Source: Actinocorallia aurantiaca (GTDB lineage Bacteria > Actinomycetota > Actinomycetes > Streptosporangiales > Streptosporangiaceae). Taken from it: a DNA stretch of 64,000 nucleotides. This document shows positions 46,531 through 55,458 of the stretch, in pieces. Made by a program: the position numbers and the translations under genes. Under the pieces are notes generated by a model, which saw nothing but the letters and a program-made list of their open reading frames with translations, was not told where the DNA came from and ran no database searches. Each line of letters opens with the position of its first letter. The stretch's first letter is position 1. The stretch lies in the NCBI RefSeq assembly GCF_039533685.1, contig NZ_BAAATZ010000021.1:235271-299270 (forward strand), in the 5' to 3' direction.

Positions 46531-46583
46531 GGCGTCAGCGCCTCCGGGGCTCCTGAGTCGTCAGGGGCTCCGGAGCTCCTGAC
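46510..46583. repeat. 26-base tandem repeat spanning two convergent stop codons
   Basis: Units start at 46510 and 46536, with a third partial, diverged unit at 46562. Each reads roughly CAGCGCCTCCGGG-CTCCTGAG-CGT. Unit 1 holds the trpD stop, while units 2-3 hold the stop and last codons of the L,D-transpeptidase. Adjacent units also pair as an imperfect hairpin (46542-46575), so the repeat may serve as a bidirectional terminator. Confidence 0.7.
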
Positions 46584-47820
46584 GGCCCTCTGAGACGTCC
46601 GGGGAACCCACCTGGGCCCGGGTTCCCGTCGGGGACGCGGAGCCCGTCAGCGTGCCGGTGGTGAAGCCCTGGGCCCTACTGCCCTTCAGCCACTCCTGCC
46701 AGTTCAGCTGCCAGTAGCCCCAGCCGTTCTCCGGCTCGAGCTCCCGGTCGGTGCCCGTGATCACCACCGGGTCGCCCCGGTGGCTGATGTTGTGGAACCA
46801 CTTGCCGTTCGCCGGCGAGAGGTTGATGCAGCCGTGGCTGACGTTGGCGTGGCCCTGGGAGCCCACCGACCAGGGCGCGCTGTGCAGGTACTCGCCGCTG
46901 TTGGAGATGCGGACCGTCCAGTTGACGTTCTGCCGGTAGTAGCCGGCCTGGCCGGGACCGATGCCCGGAGAGGTCATGACGGTCATGTACTCCTTCTCCA
47001 TGGTCAGGTGGATCCCGTTGGTGGTGGTGTACTTGCGGACCCCGCCCTTGCCCATGCTGGCGGGCATCGTCCGGATCGTCCTGCCGTTGCGCTTGACCAC
47101 GACCCGGTGCTTCCGGGCGTCGCCGATGCTCTCGACGCGGTCGCCGACGGAGAACTCCAGGTCGACGTCCTTCGCCCCGTAGCGGCCGCCCGCGATCGGC
47201 ACCCCGGTCAGGTGCCCGAGGACCCTGACCTTGGTGTGGGCGGGCCAGTACTCCTTGGTCCGGAAGATGACGTTCCGGTCGTCGAACCAGCGCCAGGCGC
47301 CCTCGACCGGCTTGGAGCTGCGCACCTCCAGCGCGCGCTCCACCCCCGCCTTGTTGGCGTCGGCGACGTCGCGGTCGAACCCGACCTTGACCGCCATCCC
47401 GACGCCGACGACCTCACGGGGCGAGGGGAACAGGACCTCGCTCTCCACGGTCTGCCTGGGGCGGGTCGTGGTGAAGCCGCCGCCGCCCGTCTGGATCTGC
47501 CCGTCGGCGCCGAGCGCCGCGGCCCTGACCCGGTACTCGCTCCCCGGGACGAGCGGGTAACGGGACGTCCAGATGGAGGCGTCGTCGGACATGACGCCCT
47601 CGACCACCGTCCCCTTGCCGTCCACGACGGTGACGTCTTGGAGCGTTCCCCTTTTCGCCCGCACGATGACGGGGGTGTCGGGCTTCACCGCGGCGCCCGC
47701 CGGTGAGATCACGACTCCGGCCTGCGGGGGGGCCTGCTCGTCCTGCGAGCAGCCTGCCAGCAGCGGGACCAGGAGCAGCCCCGCGGCTCCCGCCCTCGAA
47801 ACGGCGCGGTAGACCGGCAC
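46561..47820 (-). CDS. Lipoprotein L,D-transpeptidase (YkuD domain)
   Basis: A 419-residue enzyme that forms 3-3 peptidoglycan cross-links. The lipoprotein signal ends GLLLVPLLAGC. Two Ig-like domains follow (about 45-240), then the catalytic YkuD domain with HSAPWSVGSQGHANVSHGCINLSPANGKW (His, Ser-His-Gly-Cys). The C-terminal subdomain WGYWQLNWQEWLKGS is typical of the actinobacterial Ldt2-like class. The start is GTG 47818-47820, with GGGGAGG five bases upstream. Its last residues are encoded by the tandem repeat. Confidence 0.92.
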   Translation of the reverse strand: MPVYRAVSRAGAAGLLLVPLLAGCSQDEQAPPQAGVVISPAGAAVKPDTPVIVRAKRGTLQDVTVVDGKGTVVEGVMSDDASIWTSRYPLVPGSEYRVRAAALGADGQIQTGGGGFTTTRPRQTVESEVLFPSPREVVGVGMAVKVGFDRDVADANKAGVERALEVRSSKPVEGAWRWFDDRNVIFRTKEYWPAHTKVRVLGHLTGVPIAGGRYGAKDVDLEFSVGDRVESIGDARKHRVVVKRNGRTIRTMPASMGKGGVRKYTTTNGIHLTMEKEYMTVMTSPGIGPGQAGYYRQNVNWTVRISNSGEYLHSAPWSVGSQGHANVSHGCINLSPANGKWFHNISHRGDPVVITGTDRELEPENGWGYWQLNWQEWLKGSRAQGFTTGTLTGSASPTGTRAQVGSPDVSEGRQELRSP

Positions 47821-47984
47821 CGAACCTCCCCTTGTCATCCCGTTCCGGACCGCCGAAGGCCTCACCGCCTACGAAGATCACCGAGAAGCGGACGAACACC
47901 GCTTCTGTGCTCTTGGCTACCCGCGCGCACCGGCGAGGGAAACCTCACTGGGTGAGCATCCCATAACGGAATGCGATTATGCCG

Positions 47985-48022
47985 AAGGCCGGTGCGCTCC
48001 CGCTCGGGAGCACACCGGCCTT
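47985..48022. terminator. Terminator after ctaF
   Basis: AAGGCCGGTG and GCTCCC pair with GGGAGC and CACCGGCCTT around a short loop. It begins 24 bases beyond the ctaF stop on the minus strand and ends the cta operon. Confidence 0.75.
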
Positions 48023-48045
48023 CCGGTCGATACTTTCTGAACTCT

Positions 48046-48459
48046 CTACGCCTCGACGAACTGGCCCCGGTAGTACTCGAAGACCAGCCCGATCACGGCC
48101 AGGATGAGGCAGGCGACGGAGAACAGCGCCAGCCACCAGCCGAACACCAGGCCGAGGCACAGGCCCGCGCACGGGAGCGCCACGAACAGCGGCCACCAGC
48201 TGTGCGGGCTGAACTCGCCCACCTTGCCGGCCAGGTCGGAGATCTCGCCCAGCTTGTCGTCCTCGGGCAGCTCGCCGCCCTTGAGCTTCTCCAGCCGGGT
48301 GACGGTGAAGTGGATGTAGAACGCGATCATGAAGGCGAGGCCGACGGACATCGCCAGGGCGGTGGTGCCCGTCCAGTCACCGGAGAAGATCCAGTAGACG
48401 ATGTCGGTGATCAGGAAGAAGATCCCGCACCCGTAGAACATGTACGCCTGGATGCGCAT
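48046..48459 (-). CDS. ctaF: Cytochrome c oxidase subunit IV (actinobacterial)
   Basis: A 137-residue four-helix subunit specific to actinobacterial aa3 oxidase: MFYGCGIFFLITDIVYWIFSG, TALAMSVGLAFMIAFYIHFTV, WWPLFVALPCAGLCLGLVFGWW and LFSVACLILAVIGLVFEYY. Start ATG 48457-48459 follows the ctaD stop by three bases. Confidence 0.93.
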   Translation of the reverse strand: MRIQAYMFYGCGIFFLITDIVYWIFSGDWTGTTALAMSVGLAFMIAFYIHFTVTRLEKLKGGELPEDDKLGEISDLAGKVGEFSPHSWWPLFVALPCAGLCLGLVFGWWLALFSVACLILAVIGLVFEYYRGQFVEA

Positions 48460-48462
48460 CGG

Positions 48463-50160
48463 TCAGCCCTCCAGCTTCTTCGTCCGGTCGGCCGGCGCGT
48501 CGAACATCTTCGAGGCGACCTGCTGCGCCTCGGCCGCGTGGTGCAGGTCGAAGGCCGGACGCTCGGAACGGATCCGCGGAATGGCGTTGAAGTTGTGCCG
48601 CGGCGGCGGGCAGGAGGTCGCCCACTCGAGGGACCCGCCGTAACCCCACGGGTCGTCCACCATGACCCTCTTGCCCTTCTTCCACGTGATGTACAGGTTG
48701 TAGAAGAACGGCAGCATCGAGGCGCCCAGCAGGAACGAGCCCACCGTGGAGAGCTGGTTCAGGCCGGTGAACTCCGAGGCGTAGTCGGCGTAGCGCCGGG
48801 GCATGCCCTCCGCGCCCAGCCAGTGCTGGACGAGGAAGGTGGTGTGGAAGCCGATGAACAGCAGCCAGAAGTGGATCTTGCCCCAGGTGTCGTTGAGCAT
48901 CTTGCCGGTGAACTTGGGCCACCAGAAGTAGAAGCCCGCGAACATCGCGAAGACGACCGTGCCGAAGACCACGTAGTGGAAGTGCGCCACCACGAAGTAG
49001 GAGTCCGACAGCTGGAAGTCCATCGGCGGGGAGGCCAGGATGACGCCGGTCAGGCCGCCGAAGAGGAAGGTGACCAGGAAGCCGAGCGAGAAGAGCATCG
49101 GGCTCTCGAACGTGAGGTGCCCTCGCCAGATCGTGCCGATCCAGTTGAAGAACTTCACGCCGGTGGGCACCGCGATGAGGAACGTCATGAACGAGAAGAA
49201 CGGTAGGAGCACCTGCCCCGTCACGAACATGTGGTGCGCCCACACGGTGATCGACAGGCCCGCGATCGCGATGGTGGCGCCCACCAGGCCGATGTAGCCG
49301 AAGATCGGCTTGCGGCTGAACACCGGCAGGATCTCCGTCACGATGCCGAAGAACGGCAGGGCGATGATGTACACCTCTGGATGGCCGAAGAACCAGAAGA
49401 GGTGCTGCCAGAGGATCGCGCCGCCGTGGGCCGAGTCGAAGACGTGCGCGCCGAACTTGCGGTCGGCGAACAGGGCCAGCAGGGCCGCGGCCAGGACCGG
49501 GAAGGCCAGCAGGACCAGGATCGAGGTCAGCAGGATGTTCCAGCTGAAGATCGACATCCGGAACATGGTCATGCCCGGCGCGCGCATGCACAGGATCGTG
49601 GTGATGAAGTTGACCGCGCCCAGGATGGTGCCCAGACCCGACAGGGACAGGCCGATCACCCACATGTCTCCGCCGAAGCCCGGCGTGCGGGTGGAGTCCG
49701 ACAGCGGGCTGTAGGCGAACCAGCCGAAGCTGGCGGCGCCGTCCGGGGTGAGGAAGGCGGCGACCACGATCAGGCTGCCGAACAGGAAGAACCAGTAGGC
49801 CATCATGTTCATGCGCGGGAACGCCACGTCGGGCGAGCCGATCTGCAGCGGCATGATGATGTTGGCGAAGCCCGCGAACAGCGGAGTCGCGAACATCAGC
49901 AGCATGATCGTGCCGTGCATGGTGAACAGCTGGTTGAACTGGTCGTTGGTCACCACGTCCATGCCGGGCTTGTACAGCTCGGTCCTGATCACCAGAGCCA
50001 TCACGCCTCCGATGAGGAAGAACGCGAAGGAGGTGATGAGGTACATGTAGCCGATGACCTTGTGGTCGGTCGACGTCATCCAGTTGACGATCAACCGCCC
50101 CTTGCTGGTGCGGGGCTGTTCCGCAGGGGTGAGCGCGGGACTCTCCGAGATGGTGGTCAC
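48463..50160 (-). CDS. ctaD: Cytochrome c oxidase subunit I
   Basis: The catalytic heme-copper subunit; 565 residues, 12 helices. Ligand motifs include FTMHGTIMLLMFATPLFAG (low-spin heme), FFGHPEVYI (CuB His-Tyr cross-link), WAHHMFVTG (CuB His pair) and AHFHYVVFGTVVFA (heme a3/a ligands). Start GTG 50158-50160 overlaps the ctaC stop (GTGA), with GGAGG upstream. It pairs with QcrC in the supercomplex to reduce oxygen and pump protons. Confidence 0.97.
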   Translation of the reverse strand: MTTISESPALTPAEQPRTSKGRLIVNWMTSTDHKVIGYMYLITSFAFFLIGGVMALVIRTELYKPGMDVVTNDQFNQLFTMHGTIMLLMFATPLFAGFANIIMPLQIGSPDVAFPRMNMMAYWFFLFGSLIVVAAFLTPDGAASFGWFAYSPLSDSTRTPGFGGDMWVIGLSLSGLGTILGAVNFITTILCMRAPGMTMFRMSIFSWNILLTSILVLLAFPVLAAALLALFADRKFGAHVFDSAHGGAILWQHLFWFFGHPEVYIIALPFFGIVTEILPVFSRKPIFGYIGLVGATIAIAGLSITVWAHHMFVTGQVLLPFFSFMTFLIAVPTGVKFFNWIGTIWRGHLTFESPMLFSLGFLVTFLFGGLTGVILASPPMDFQLSDSYFVVAHFHYVVFGTVVFAMFAGFYFWWPKFTGKMLNDTWGKIHFWLLFIGFHTTFLVQHWLGAEGMPRRYADYASEFTGLNQLSTVGSFLLGASMLPFFYNLYITWKKGKRVMVDDPWGYGGSLEWATSCPPPRHNFNAIPRIRSERPAFDLHHAAEAQQVASKMFDAPADRTKKLEG

Positions 50161-50999
50161 TGCGCACCTCCAGACTTCTGCTGGGCCACGAAGTCGTTGA
50201 ACTCCGCCTGCGTGACGACCTTCACCTGGAAGAGCATCCGGCTGTGGTCGACGCCGCAGAATTCGGCGCAACGGCCTTCGTACGTTCCGGTCTTCGTCGG
50301 GCGAAGCTCGAACTTGTTCACGTATCCGGGAACGACGTCCTTCTTGTAGATGAAGGCGGGAACCCAGAAGGAGTGGATGACGTTGTCCGACTTGAGGTTG
50401 AAGCGGACCGTCTTGTCCACGGGGACGACCAGGACCGGCTTCTCGCCCTGGGCGGTGCCGCCCGGCGCGTCGGGCGACGTCGGGGTGCCGACGATGCTGA
50501 TCGGAGAGCCGTCCGCCTTCTTGTAGCCGTCGCCCAGGTAGTCGAACTGCCAGCTCCACTGGTAGCCGATCACGTCGACCGTGACGTCCGGCTTGGCGCT
50601 CAGCTTCTCGACATAGGCCTCATCACGGGCGGTGTAGAAGAACAGCACGCCGATGATGACGAACGGCACGGCGGTGTAGAGCATCTCGACCGGCAGGTTG
50701 TAGCGCACCTGCGCGGGCAGGCCTTCCTCGCCCTTGCGCTTGCGGTGGAACAACACGGCCCAGATGATCAGGCCCCAGACGATGGCACCCACGGCGAACG
50801 CGGCGATCCACGAGCCCTGCCAGAGCGAGAGCATGCGGTCACCCTGCTCGCTGGCGGGGTCTGGGTACCCAAGGCGCTTCAGCTCTTCAGCGTCACAGGC
50901 GGTGGCGGCCATCGCCAGCAAAGCCAGCGCGGTCGCGCTTCTCAGCGCTCGGCGGCCACGCACTGGCGTACGCCGCTCCCTAGAGCGGGTCGGACTCAC
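50157..50999 (-). CDS. ctaC: Cytochrome c oxidase subunit II
   Basis: A 280-residue lipoprotein-type subunit with a signal ending AMAATAC, two membrane helices (WIAAFAVGAIVWGLIIWAVLF; EMLYTAVPFVIIGVLFFYT) and the CuA domain. CuA ligands lie in IHSFWVP, CAEFCGVDHSRM. The start is GTG 50997-50999, with GGAAGG upstream. First gene of ctaC-ctaD-ctaF. Confidence 0.96.
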   Translation of the reverse strand: MSPTRSRERRTPVRGRRALRSATALALLAMAATACDAEELKRLGYPDPASEQGDRMLSLWQGSWIAAFAVGAIVWGLIIWAVLFHRKRKGEEGLPAQVRYNLPVEMLYTAVPFVIIGVLFFYTARDEAYVEKLSAKPDVTVDVIGYQWSWQFDYLGDGYKKADGSPISIVGTPTSPDAPGGTAQGEKPVLVVPVDKTVRFNLKSDNVIHSFWVPAFIYKKDVVPGYVNKFELRPTKTGTYEGRCAEFCGVDHSRMLFQVKVVTQAEFNDFVAQQKSGGAQ

Positions 51000-51120
51000 G
51001 GATTGCCTTCCCCACAGATGAAGCCCGGGAGCCTTCCCCGGGCGGCTGCATTCAGATAGATCCTCGGTTTGGTGGACACATTAGCGCGGGTGTCCGGGGA
51101 GCCCCTCCCGGGACCCCCAT

Positions 51121-51132
51121 TAATGTCGTGCT
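51121..51132 (+). promoter_or_regulatory. -10 box for the leaderless cysteine desulfurase gene
   Basis: TAATGT at 51121-51126 ends six bases before GTG 51133. No Shine-Dalgarno is present. Confidence 0.5.
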
Positions 51133-52263
51133 GTGCCTTACTTCGACGCCGCATCTACCGAGCCGCTGCATCCCGCCGCCCGATCGGCACTGTTGTCAGC
51201 CTTCGAGACGGGATGGGCGGATCCGGCGCGCCTGTACGGGTCCGGACGACGGGCCAGAATGCTACTCGATGAGGCGCGGGCCCGGGTCGCGGCCTCGCTG
51301 AAGGTCCGGCCGGACGAGCTGAGTTTCACGGCCTCGGGGACCCAGGCCGTGCACCTGGCCGTGCTGGGGGCGCTGTCCGCCCGCCGGCGGGCGGGGCGCC
51401 ACCTGGTCGTGAGCGCGGTGGAGCACTCCAGCGTCCTGCACGCCGCGGAGCTGCACGAGCGGGAGGGCGGGACGGTCACCACCGTGCCGGTGGACCTGCG
51501 GGGCCGGGTCGATCCGGAGGAGTTCGCCGCCGCGCTGCGCCCGGACACCGCGCTGGCCTGCCTGCAGTCGGCCAACCACGAGGTGGGCACGGTGCAGCCG
51601 GTGGCGGAGGCCGCCGAGGCGTGCCGGGCCGCGGGGGTCCCGCTGTTCGTGGACGCCGCGCAGTCCGTCGGCCGGGTCCCGGTGCCGGACGGCTGGTCCC
51701 TGCTGGCGGCCAGCGCCCACAAGTTCGGCGGCCCGCCGGGCACCGGCCTGCTGGTGATCAGGAAGGGCACCCGCTGGAGGTCCCCGCTGCCCGCGGACGA
51801 GCGGGAGGGCGGGCGCGTGCCCGGCCTGCCGAACGTGCCCGCCGCGCTGGCGACGGCCGCGGCGCTGGAGGCCCACGCGGCGGAGTTCGCCGCCGACGCG
51901 CCCCGCCTGCGGGAGCTGGTCGAGCGCATCCGGACCCGGCTGCCCGAGACGGTGGCCGACGTCGAGATCGTGGGGGACCCGGTGCGCCGCCTCCCCCATC
52001 TGGTGACCTTCTCCTTCCTCTATGTGGAGGGAGAGGCCCTCATCACCGAACTGGACCGGCTGGGTTTCGAGGTTTCGTCCGGTAGTTCCTGCACGGCCGA
52101 TACGCTTCGTCCCAGCCATGTACTGGAGGCCATGGGAGTGATTACCCATGGCAACGTCCGGGTATCGCTGCCCCGTGGAGCGACCACCGCGGACGTCGAC
52201 CGGTTCCTCGCCGTACTCCCCGAGACGGTGACCCGGTTGCGCAAGAGCGCGGGTGTGATCTGA
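51133..52263 (+). CDS. Cysteine desulfurase family protein (NifS/IscS-like)
   Basis: A PLP-dependent fold-type I enzyme of 376 residues that removes sulfur from cysteine as a persulfide. Motifs: FDAASTEPLHP, FTASGTQAVHLAVLGAL, the PLP lysine in AASAHKFGGPPGTGLL and the catalytic cysteine loop EVSSGSSCTADTLRPSHVLEAMG. The TusA-like gene follows 32 bases later, implying a sulfur-relay pair. Shorter insertions than SufS suggest an IscS/class I type. Confidence 0.92.
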   Translation: MPYFDAASTEPLHPAARSALLSAFETGWADPARLYGSGRRARMLLDEARARVAASLKVRPDELSFTASGTQAVHLAVLGALSARRRAGRHLVVSAVEHSSVLHAAELHEREGGTVTTVPVDLRGRVDPEEFAAALRPDTALACLQSANHEVGTVQPVAEAAEACRAAGVPLFVDAAQSVGRVPVPDGWSLLAASAHKFGGPPGTGLLVIRKGTRWRSPLPADEREGGRVPGLPNVPAALATAAALEAHAAEFAADAPRLRELVERIRTRLPETVADVEIVGDPVRRLPHLVTFSFLYVEGEALITELDRLGFEVSSGSSCTADTLRPSHVLEAMGVITHGNVRVSLPRGATTADVDRFLAVLPETVTRLRKSAGVI

Positions 52264-52295
52264 CGCCCGCCCCGCCGAGAAGGGAAGCGTGACCC

Positions 52296-52601
52296 ATGGG
52301 CTTCCGCCGCCGCGGCACCCGCAAGCAGCCCCCGGCGCCTCCGGCGCCGCCGCCCGTCCCGGCAGGCCCCCCGGCCGCCCTGATGCTCGACGCGCTGGGC
52401 CGCAAGTGCCCCATTCCGATCATCATGCTGGCCGAGCGCATCCGCGACGTCCAGCTCGGCCAGATCATCGCGGTGCAGGCCGACGACGTCGCGGCCCGCA
52501 CCGACATCCCGGCCTGGTGCCGGATGAAGTCGCAGACGTTCGTGCGCGAGGAGGCCCTTCCCCAGGGGGGATGGGCCTTCCACGTCCGCCGCGACTACTG
52601 A
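52296..52601 (+). CDS. TusA-family sulfurtransferase
   Basis: A 101-residue protein. A basic and Pro-rich N-terminal extension (GFRRRGTRKQPPAPPAPPPVP) precedes the TusA/SirA domain, ALMLDALGRKCPIPIIMLAERIRDVQLGQIIAVQADD, with the conserved sulfur-carrying Cys in CPIP. It is encoded directly after a cysteine desulfurase, its natural sulfur donor. The recipient could be tRNA thiolation (ThiI at 15493 lacks its own rhodanese), molybdopterin or thiamine synthesis. Confidence 0.9.
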   Translation: MGFRRRGTRKQPPAPPAPPPVPAGPPAALMLDALGRKCPIPIIMLAERIRDVQLGQIIAVQADDVAARTDIPAWCRMKSQTFVREEALPQGGWAFHVRRDY

Positions 52602-52603
52602 GG

Positions 52604-52636
52604 GATCACGGTGACCGTGCGAAGGCCACCGTGATC
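52604..52636. terminator. Bidirectional terminator between tusA-like and adoK-like genes
   Basis: GATCACGGTG pairs with CACCGTGATC around a 13-base loop, between two convergent genes, starting three bases after the tusA-like stop. Confidence 0.75.
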
Positions 52637-52656
52637 ATCTGTCCGTCTCCGCGCTC

Positions 52657-53619
52657 TCAGCGCAGGTGGACGGCGATCTCCTCGGCCGCCTCGGCGCCGT
52701 AGGCCTCGCCCATCCGGGTGAGGAGCGTCTCGCGCACCAGGGTGTACTCCTGGCCGCCGGCGGTCTCCAGCGCGTGGGCGGCCACGAGGTTGCCCAGCTG
52801 GGCGGCGCGCTCCAGGCCCAGGCCCCAGGCGACGGCCGCGAGGAAGCCGGCGCGGAAGGCGTCGCCCACCCCGGTCGGCTCGACCTTGCGGACCTCGGGC
52901 GCGGCGGGGACGTGCAGGCCCGGCTCGTCCTTGCGGTCGATCACCACGCCCTTGGAGCCCAGGGTGGTGACCCGGACCCCCACCCGGTCCAGGATCTCGG
53001 CGTCCGTCCAGCCGGACTTCTGCTCGCAGAGCGCCTTCTCGTACTCGTTGGTGAACAGGTAGGCGGCGCCGCCGATGAGGCTGCGCACCTCGGCGCCGTC
53101 CATCCGGGCCAGCTGCTGGGAGGGGTCGGCGGCGAACGCGATGCCGCGGGTGCGGCACTCGTCGGTGTGCCGGACCATCGCCTCGGGGTCGTTGGGGCTG
53201 ATCACCACCAGGTCGATCTCGCCGAGCGGGGCCAGCTCGATGTTGCGGGCCTCGCTCATCGCCCCCGCGTAGAAGGAGGCCATCTGGTTGTGGTCGGTGT
53301 CGGTGGTGCACATGAACCGGGCGGTGTGCCGCAGTTCGGAGACGTGCACGCCGGAGCAGTCCACTCCGTGGCGCTCCAGCCAGGCGCGGTAGTCGGCGAA
53401 GTCGGTGCCGACGGCGCCGACCAGCAGCGGGTTCAGTCCCAGGCCGCCCAGGCCGAAGGAGATGTTGGCCGCGATGCCGCCGCGCCGGATCTCCAGTTCG
53501 TCCACCAGGAAGGAGAGCGAGACCTGCTGGAGCTGGTCGGGCAGCAGCTGGTCGGAGAACCGGCCGGGGAAGGTCATCAGATGGTCGGTCGCAATGGAGC
53601 CTGTCACGGCGATGCGCAC
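52657..53619 (-). CDS. PfkB-family carbohydrate kinase, adenosine-kinase-like
   Basis: A 320-residue ribokinase-fold enzyme: GSIATDHLMTFPGRF, GGIAANISFGLGGLGLNPLLVGAVG, and the catalytic EPTGVGDAFRAGFLAAVAWG with its Asp base. Its closest known relative by context is the mycobacterial adenosine kinase Rv2202c. The start is GTG 53617-53619. It is on the minus strand between the sulfur-relay and Fe-S genes. Confidence 0.88.
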   Translation of the reverse strand: MRIAVTGSIATDHLMTFPGRFSDQLLPDQLQQVSLSFLVDELEIRRGGIAANISFGLGGLGLNPLLVGAVGTDFADYRAWLERHGVDCSGVHVSELRHTARFMCTTDTDHNQMASFYAGAMSEARNIELAPLGEIDLVVISPNDPEAMVRHTDECRTRGIAFAADPSQQLARMDGAEVRSLIGGAAYLFTNEYEKALCEQKSGWTDAEILDRVGVRVTTLGSKGVVIDRKDEPGLHVPAAPEVRKVEPTGVGDAFRAGFLAAVAWGLGLERAAQLGNLVAAHALETAGGQEYTLVRETLLTRMGEAYGAEAAEEIAVHLR

Positions 53620-53650
53620 GGGGTGGCTCTCCTTATTGGGGCTGACGGAA

Positions 53651-53683
53651 AAGGGCCTGGACAGATTACTCTGCCAGGCCCTT
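53651..53683 (-). terminator. Terminator after erpA
   Basis: AAGGGCCTGG pairs with CCAGGCCCTT across a 13-base loop, 17 bases beyond the erpA stop on the minus strand. Confidence 0.7.
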
Positions 53684-53700
53684 GAGGTGCTGAGAAGCCC

Positions 53701-54045
53701 TCAGGAGAAGCTGTCACCGCAGGCGCAGGAGCCCGTGGCGTTGGGGTTGTCGATCGTGAAGCCCTGCTTCTCGATGGTGTCGACGAAGTCGACCGTGGCA
53801 CCACCCAGGTAGGGCGCGCTCATCCGGTCCGTCACGACGCTGACGCCGTCGAAGTCGAAGGTGACGTCGCCGTCGAGCTGACGCTCGTCGAAGAACAGCT
53901 GGTAGATCAGCCCGGAGCAGCCGCCCGGCTGCACGGCCACGCGCAGCGCCAGGTCGTCACGGCCTTCCTGCTCCAGCAGGGCCTTGACCTTCTGAGCGGC
54001 GGCGTCAGTGAGGATGATCCCCTGCTGAGTGCTGGTCTCCGTCAT
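53701..54045 (-). CDS. erpA: A-type iron-sulfur cluster carrier (ErpA/IscA/HesB family)
   Basis: A 114-residue Fe-S insertion protein. The three conserved cysteines are in PGGCSGLIYQ and near the end in SCACGDSF. The start is ATG 54043-54045, with GGGAG nine bases upstream; the longer frame from 54090 lacks support. It is divergent from nadA, whose product carries a 4Fe-4S cluster, and close to the cysteine desulfurase. Confidence 0.94.
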   Translation of the reverse strand: MTETSTQQGIILTDAAAQKVKALLEQEGRDDLALRVAVQPGGCSGLIYQLFFDERQLDGDVTFDFDGVSVVTDRMSAPYLGGATVDFVDTIEKQGFTIDNPNATGSCACGDSFS

Positions 54046-54198
54046 ATCTCTGTACTCCCATGGGGCCGAGGATTTGCCTAGCAGTGACAACGTACCCGTC
54101 GGCTCGGTTCTTCCCCGTCCTGCGGGGTTCTTCTCATCGTGCCACAGGAGAGCGGGACCGGGGACACCCCGACGACGCGCGCCCTGCCCGGTATGTGG

Positions 54199-54255
54199 TT
54201 ACATGGGAATCGTCACTCCGACGATAAGTCCGGAGACCGCGCCTCTGCGGTCTCC
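54199..54255 (+). promoter_or_regulatory. Promoter and leader hairpin of nadA
   Basis: TTACAT (54199-54204), 18 bases, GATAAG (54223-54228) form a reasonable promoter. The leader then folds as GGAGACCGC/GCGGTCTCC with a six-base loop (54232-54255), about 25 bases before AAGGAG. The hairpin could be regulatory, but no known riboswitch is recognised. Confidence 0.4.
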
Positions 54256-54290
54256 CTCCGCCAGTACCCCGTGCGCGGGAAGGAGCCCCC

Positions 54291-55442
54291 GTGACGACCA
54301 CCACCGATCTGCCCCTGCTGTTCCTGGGCCAGGGCGCGGACCCCGCCAGCGAACTCGGCGTGCAGTGCCCCGGCGAACTGCCCCCCGCCTCCGACCCCGA
54401 CCTCGTGGCCAGGGCCGCGGCGGCCAAGGCCGCGCTCGGCGACCGGGTCTTCGTGCTGGGCCACCACTACCAGCGCGACGAGGTCATCCAGTTCGCCGAC
54501 GTCACAGGGGACTCCTTCAAGCTGGCCCGTGACGCCGCCGCCCGGCCCGAGGCCCCCTACATCGTCTTCTGCGGCGTGCACTTCATGGCCGAGTCCGCCG
54601 ACATCCTCACCGGCGACGACCAGCGGGTGATCCTGCCGGACCTCGCCGCGGGCTGCTCGATGGCCGACATGGCGACCTTCGACCAGGTCGAGGAGTGCTG
54701 GGACGTCCTGACGGACCTGGGAATCGCCGACCGGGTCGTCCCCGTCACCTACATGAACTCCTCGGCCGACATCAAGGCGTTCGTGGGCCGCCGCGACGGC
54801 GTGGTGTGCACCTCCTCCAACGCCGAGCGGGCGCTGGGGTGGGCCTTCGAGCGGGGCGAGCAGGTCCTCTTCCTGCCCGACCAGCACCTGGGCCGCAACA
54901 CCGCGGTCCTGGAGATGGGCCTGTCCCTCGAGGACTGCGTCGTCTACAACCCGCACCGGCCGAACGGCGGGCTGACCGACGAGCAGCTGCGCGGCGCCAA
55001 GATGATCCTGTGGAAGGGCCACTGCTCGGTCCACGGCCGCTTCAGCAAGGCCTCGGTGGACGAGGTCCGCGAGCGCGTCCCCGGCGTCAACGTCCTGGTC
55101 CACCCCGAGTGCCGGCACGAGGTCGTCACCGCCGCCGACCTCGTCGGCTCGACCGAGTACATCATCAAGGCCCTGGACGCCGCCGAGCCCGGCAGCTCCT
55201 GGGCGATCGGCACCGAGCTCAACCTGGTCAAGCGGCTGGCCGCCGCCCACCCGGACAAGAACGTCATGTTCCTCGACAAGACGGTCTGCTTCTGCTCGAC
55301 CATGAACCGGATCGACCTGCCCCACCTGGTGTGGACCCTGGAGGCCCTGGTCCGGGGCGAGGTCCCCAACCAGATCACGGTCGATCCCGAGACCGCCCGC
55401 CACGCGAAGGCCGCGCTGGACCGCATGCTCGCCCTGCCGTGA
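54291..55442 (+). CDS. nadA: Quinolinate synthase
   Basis: Condenses iminoaspartate with dihydroxyacetone phosphate in NAD synthesis. The 383-residue protein has VLGHHYQRDEVIQFADVTGDSFKL, FCGVHFMAESADIL, LPDLAAGCSMADM, VTYMNSSADIKAF, CTSSNAER, WKGHCSVHGRF, HPECRHEV and the C-terminal cluster cysteines in DKTVCFCSTMNRI. Cluster ligands are in CGVHFM, CRHE and CFCSTMN. The start is GTG 54291, with AAGGAG five bases upstream. NadB and NadC are not in the window, so this is the monocistronic arrangement. Confidence 0.96.
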   Translation: MTTTTDLPLLFLGQGADPASELGVQCPGELPPASDPDLVARAAAAKAALGDRVFVLGHHYQRDEVIQFADVTGDSFKLARDAAARPEAPYIVFCGVHFMAESADILTGDDQRVILPDLAAGCSMADMATFDQVEECWDVLTDLGIADRVVPVTYMNSSADIKAFVGRRDGVVCTSSNAERALGWAFERGEQVLFLPDQHLGRNTAVLEMGLSLEDCVVYNPHRPNGGLTDEQLRGAKMILWKGHCSVHGRFSKASVDEVRERVPGVNVLVHPECRHEVVTAADLVGSTEYIIKALDAAEPGSSWAIGTELNLVKRLAAAHPDKNVMFLDKTVCFCSTMNRIDLPHLVWTLEALVRGEVPNQITVDPETARHAKAALDRMLALP

Positions 55443-55458
55443 CCGGCCGGAGATGACG

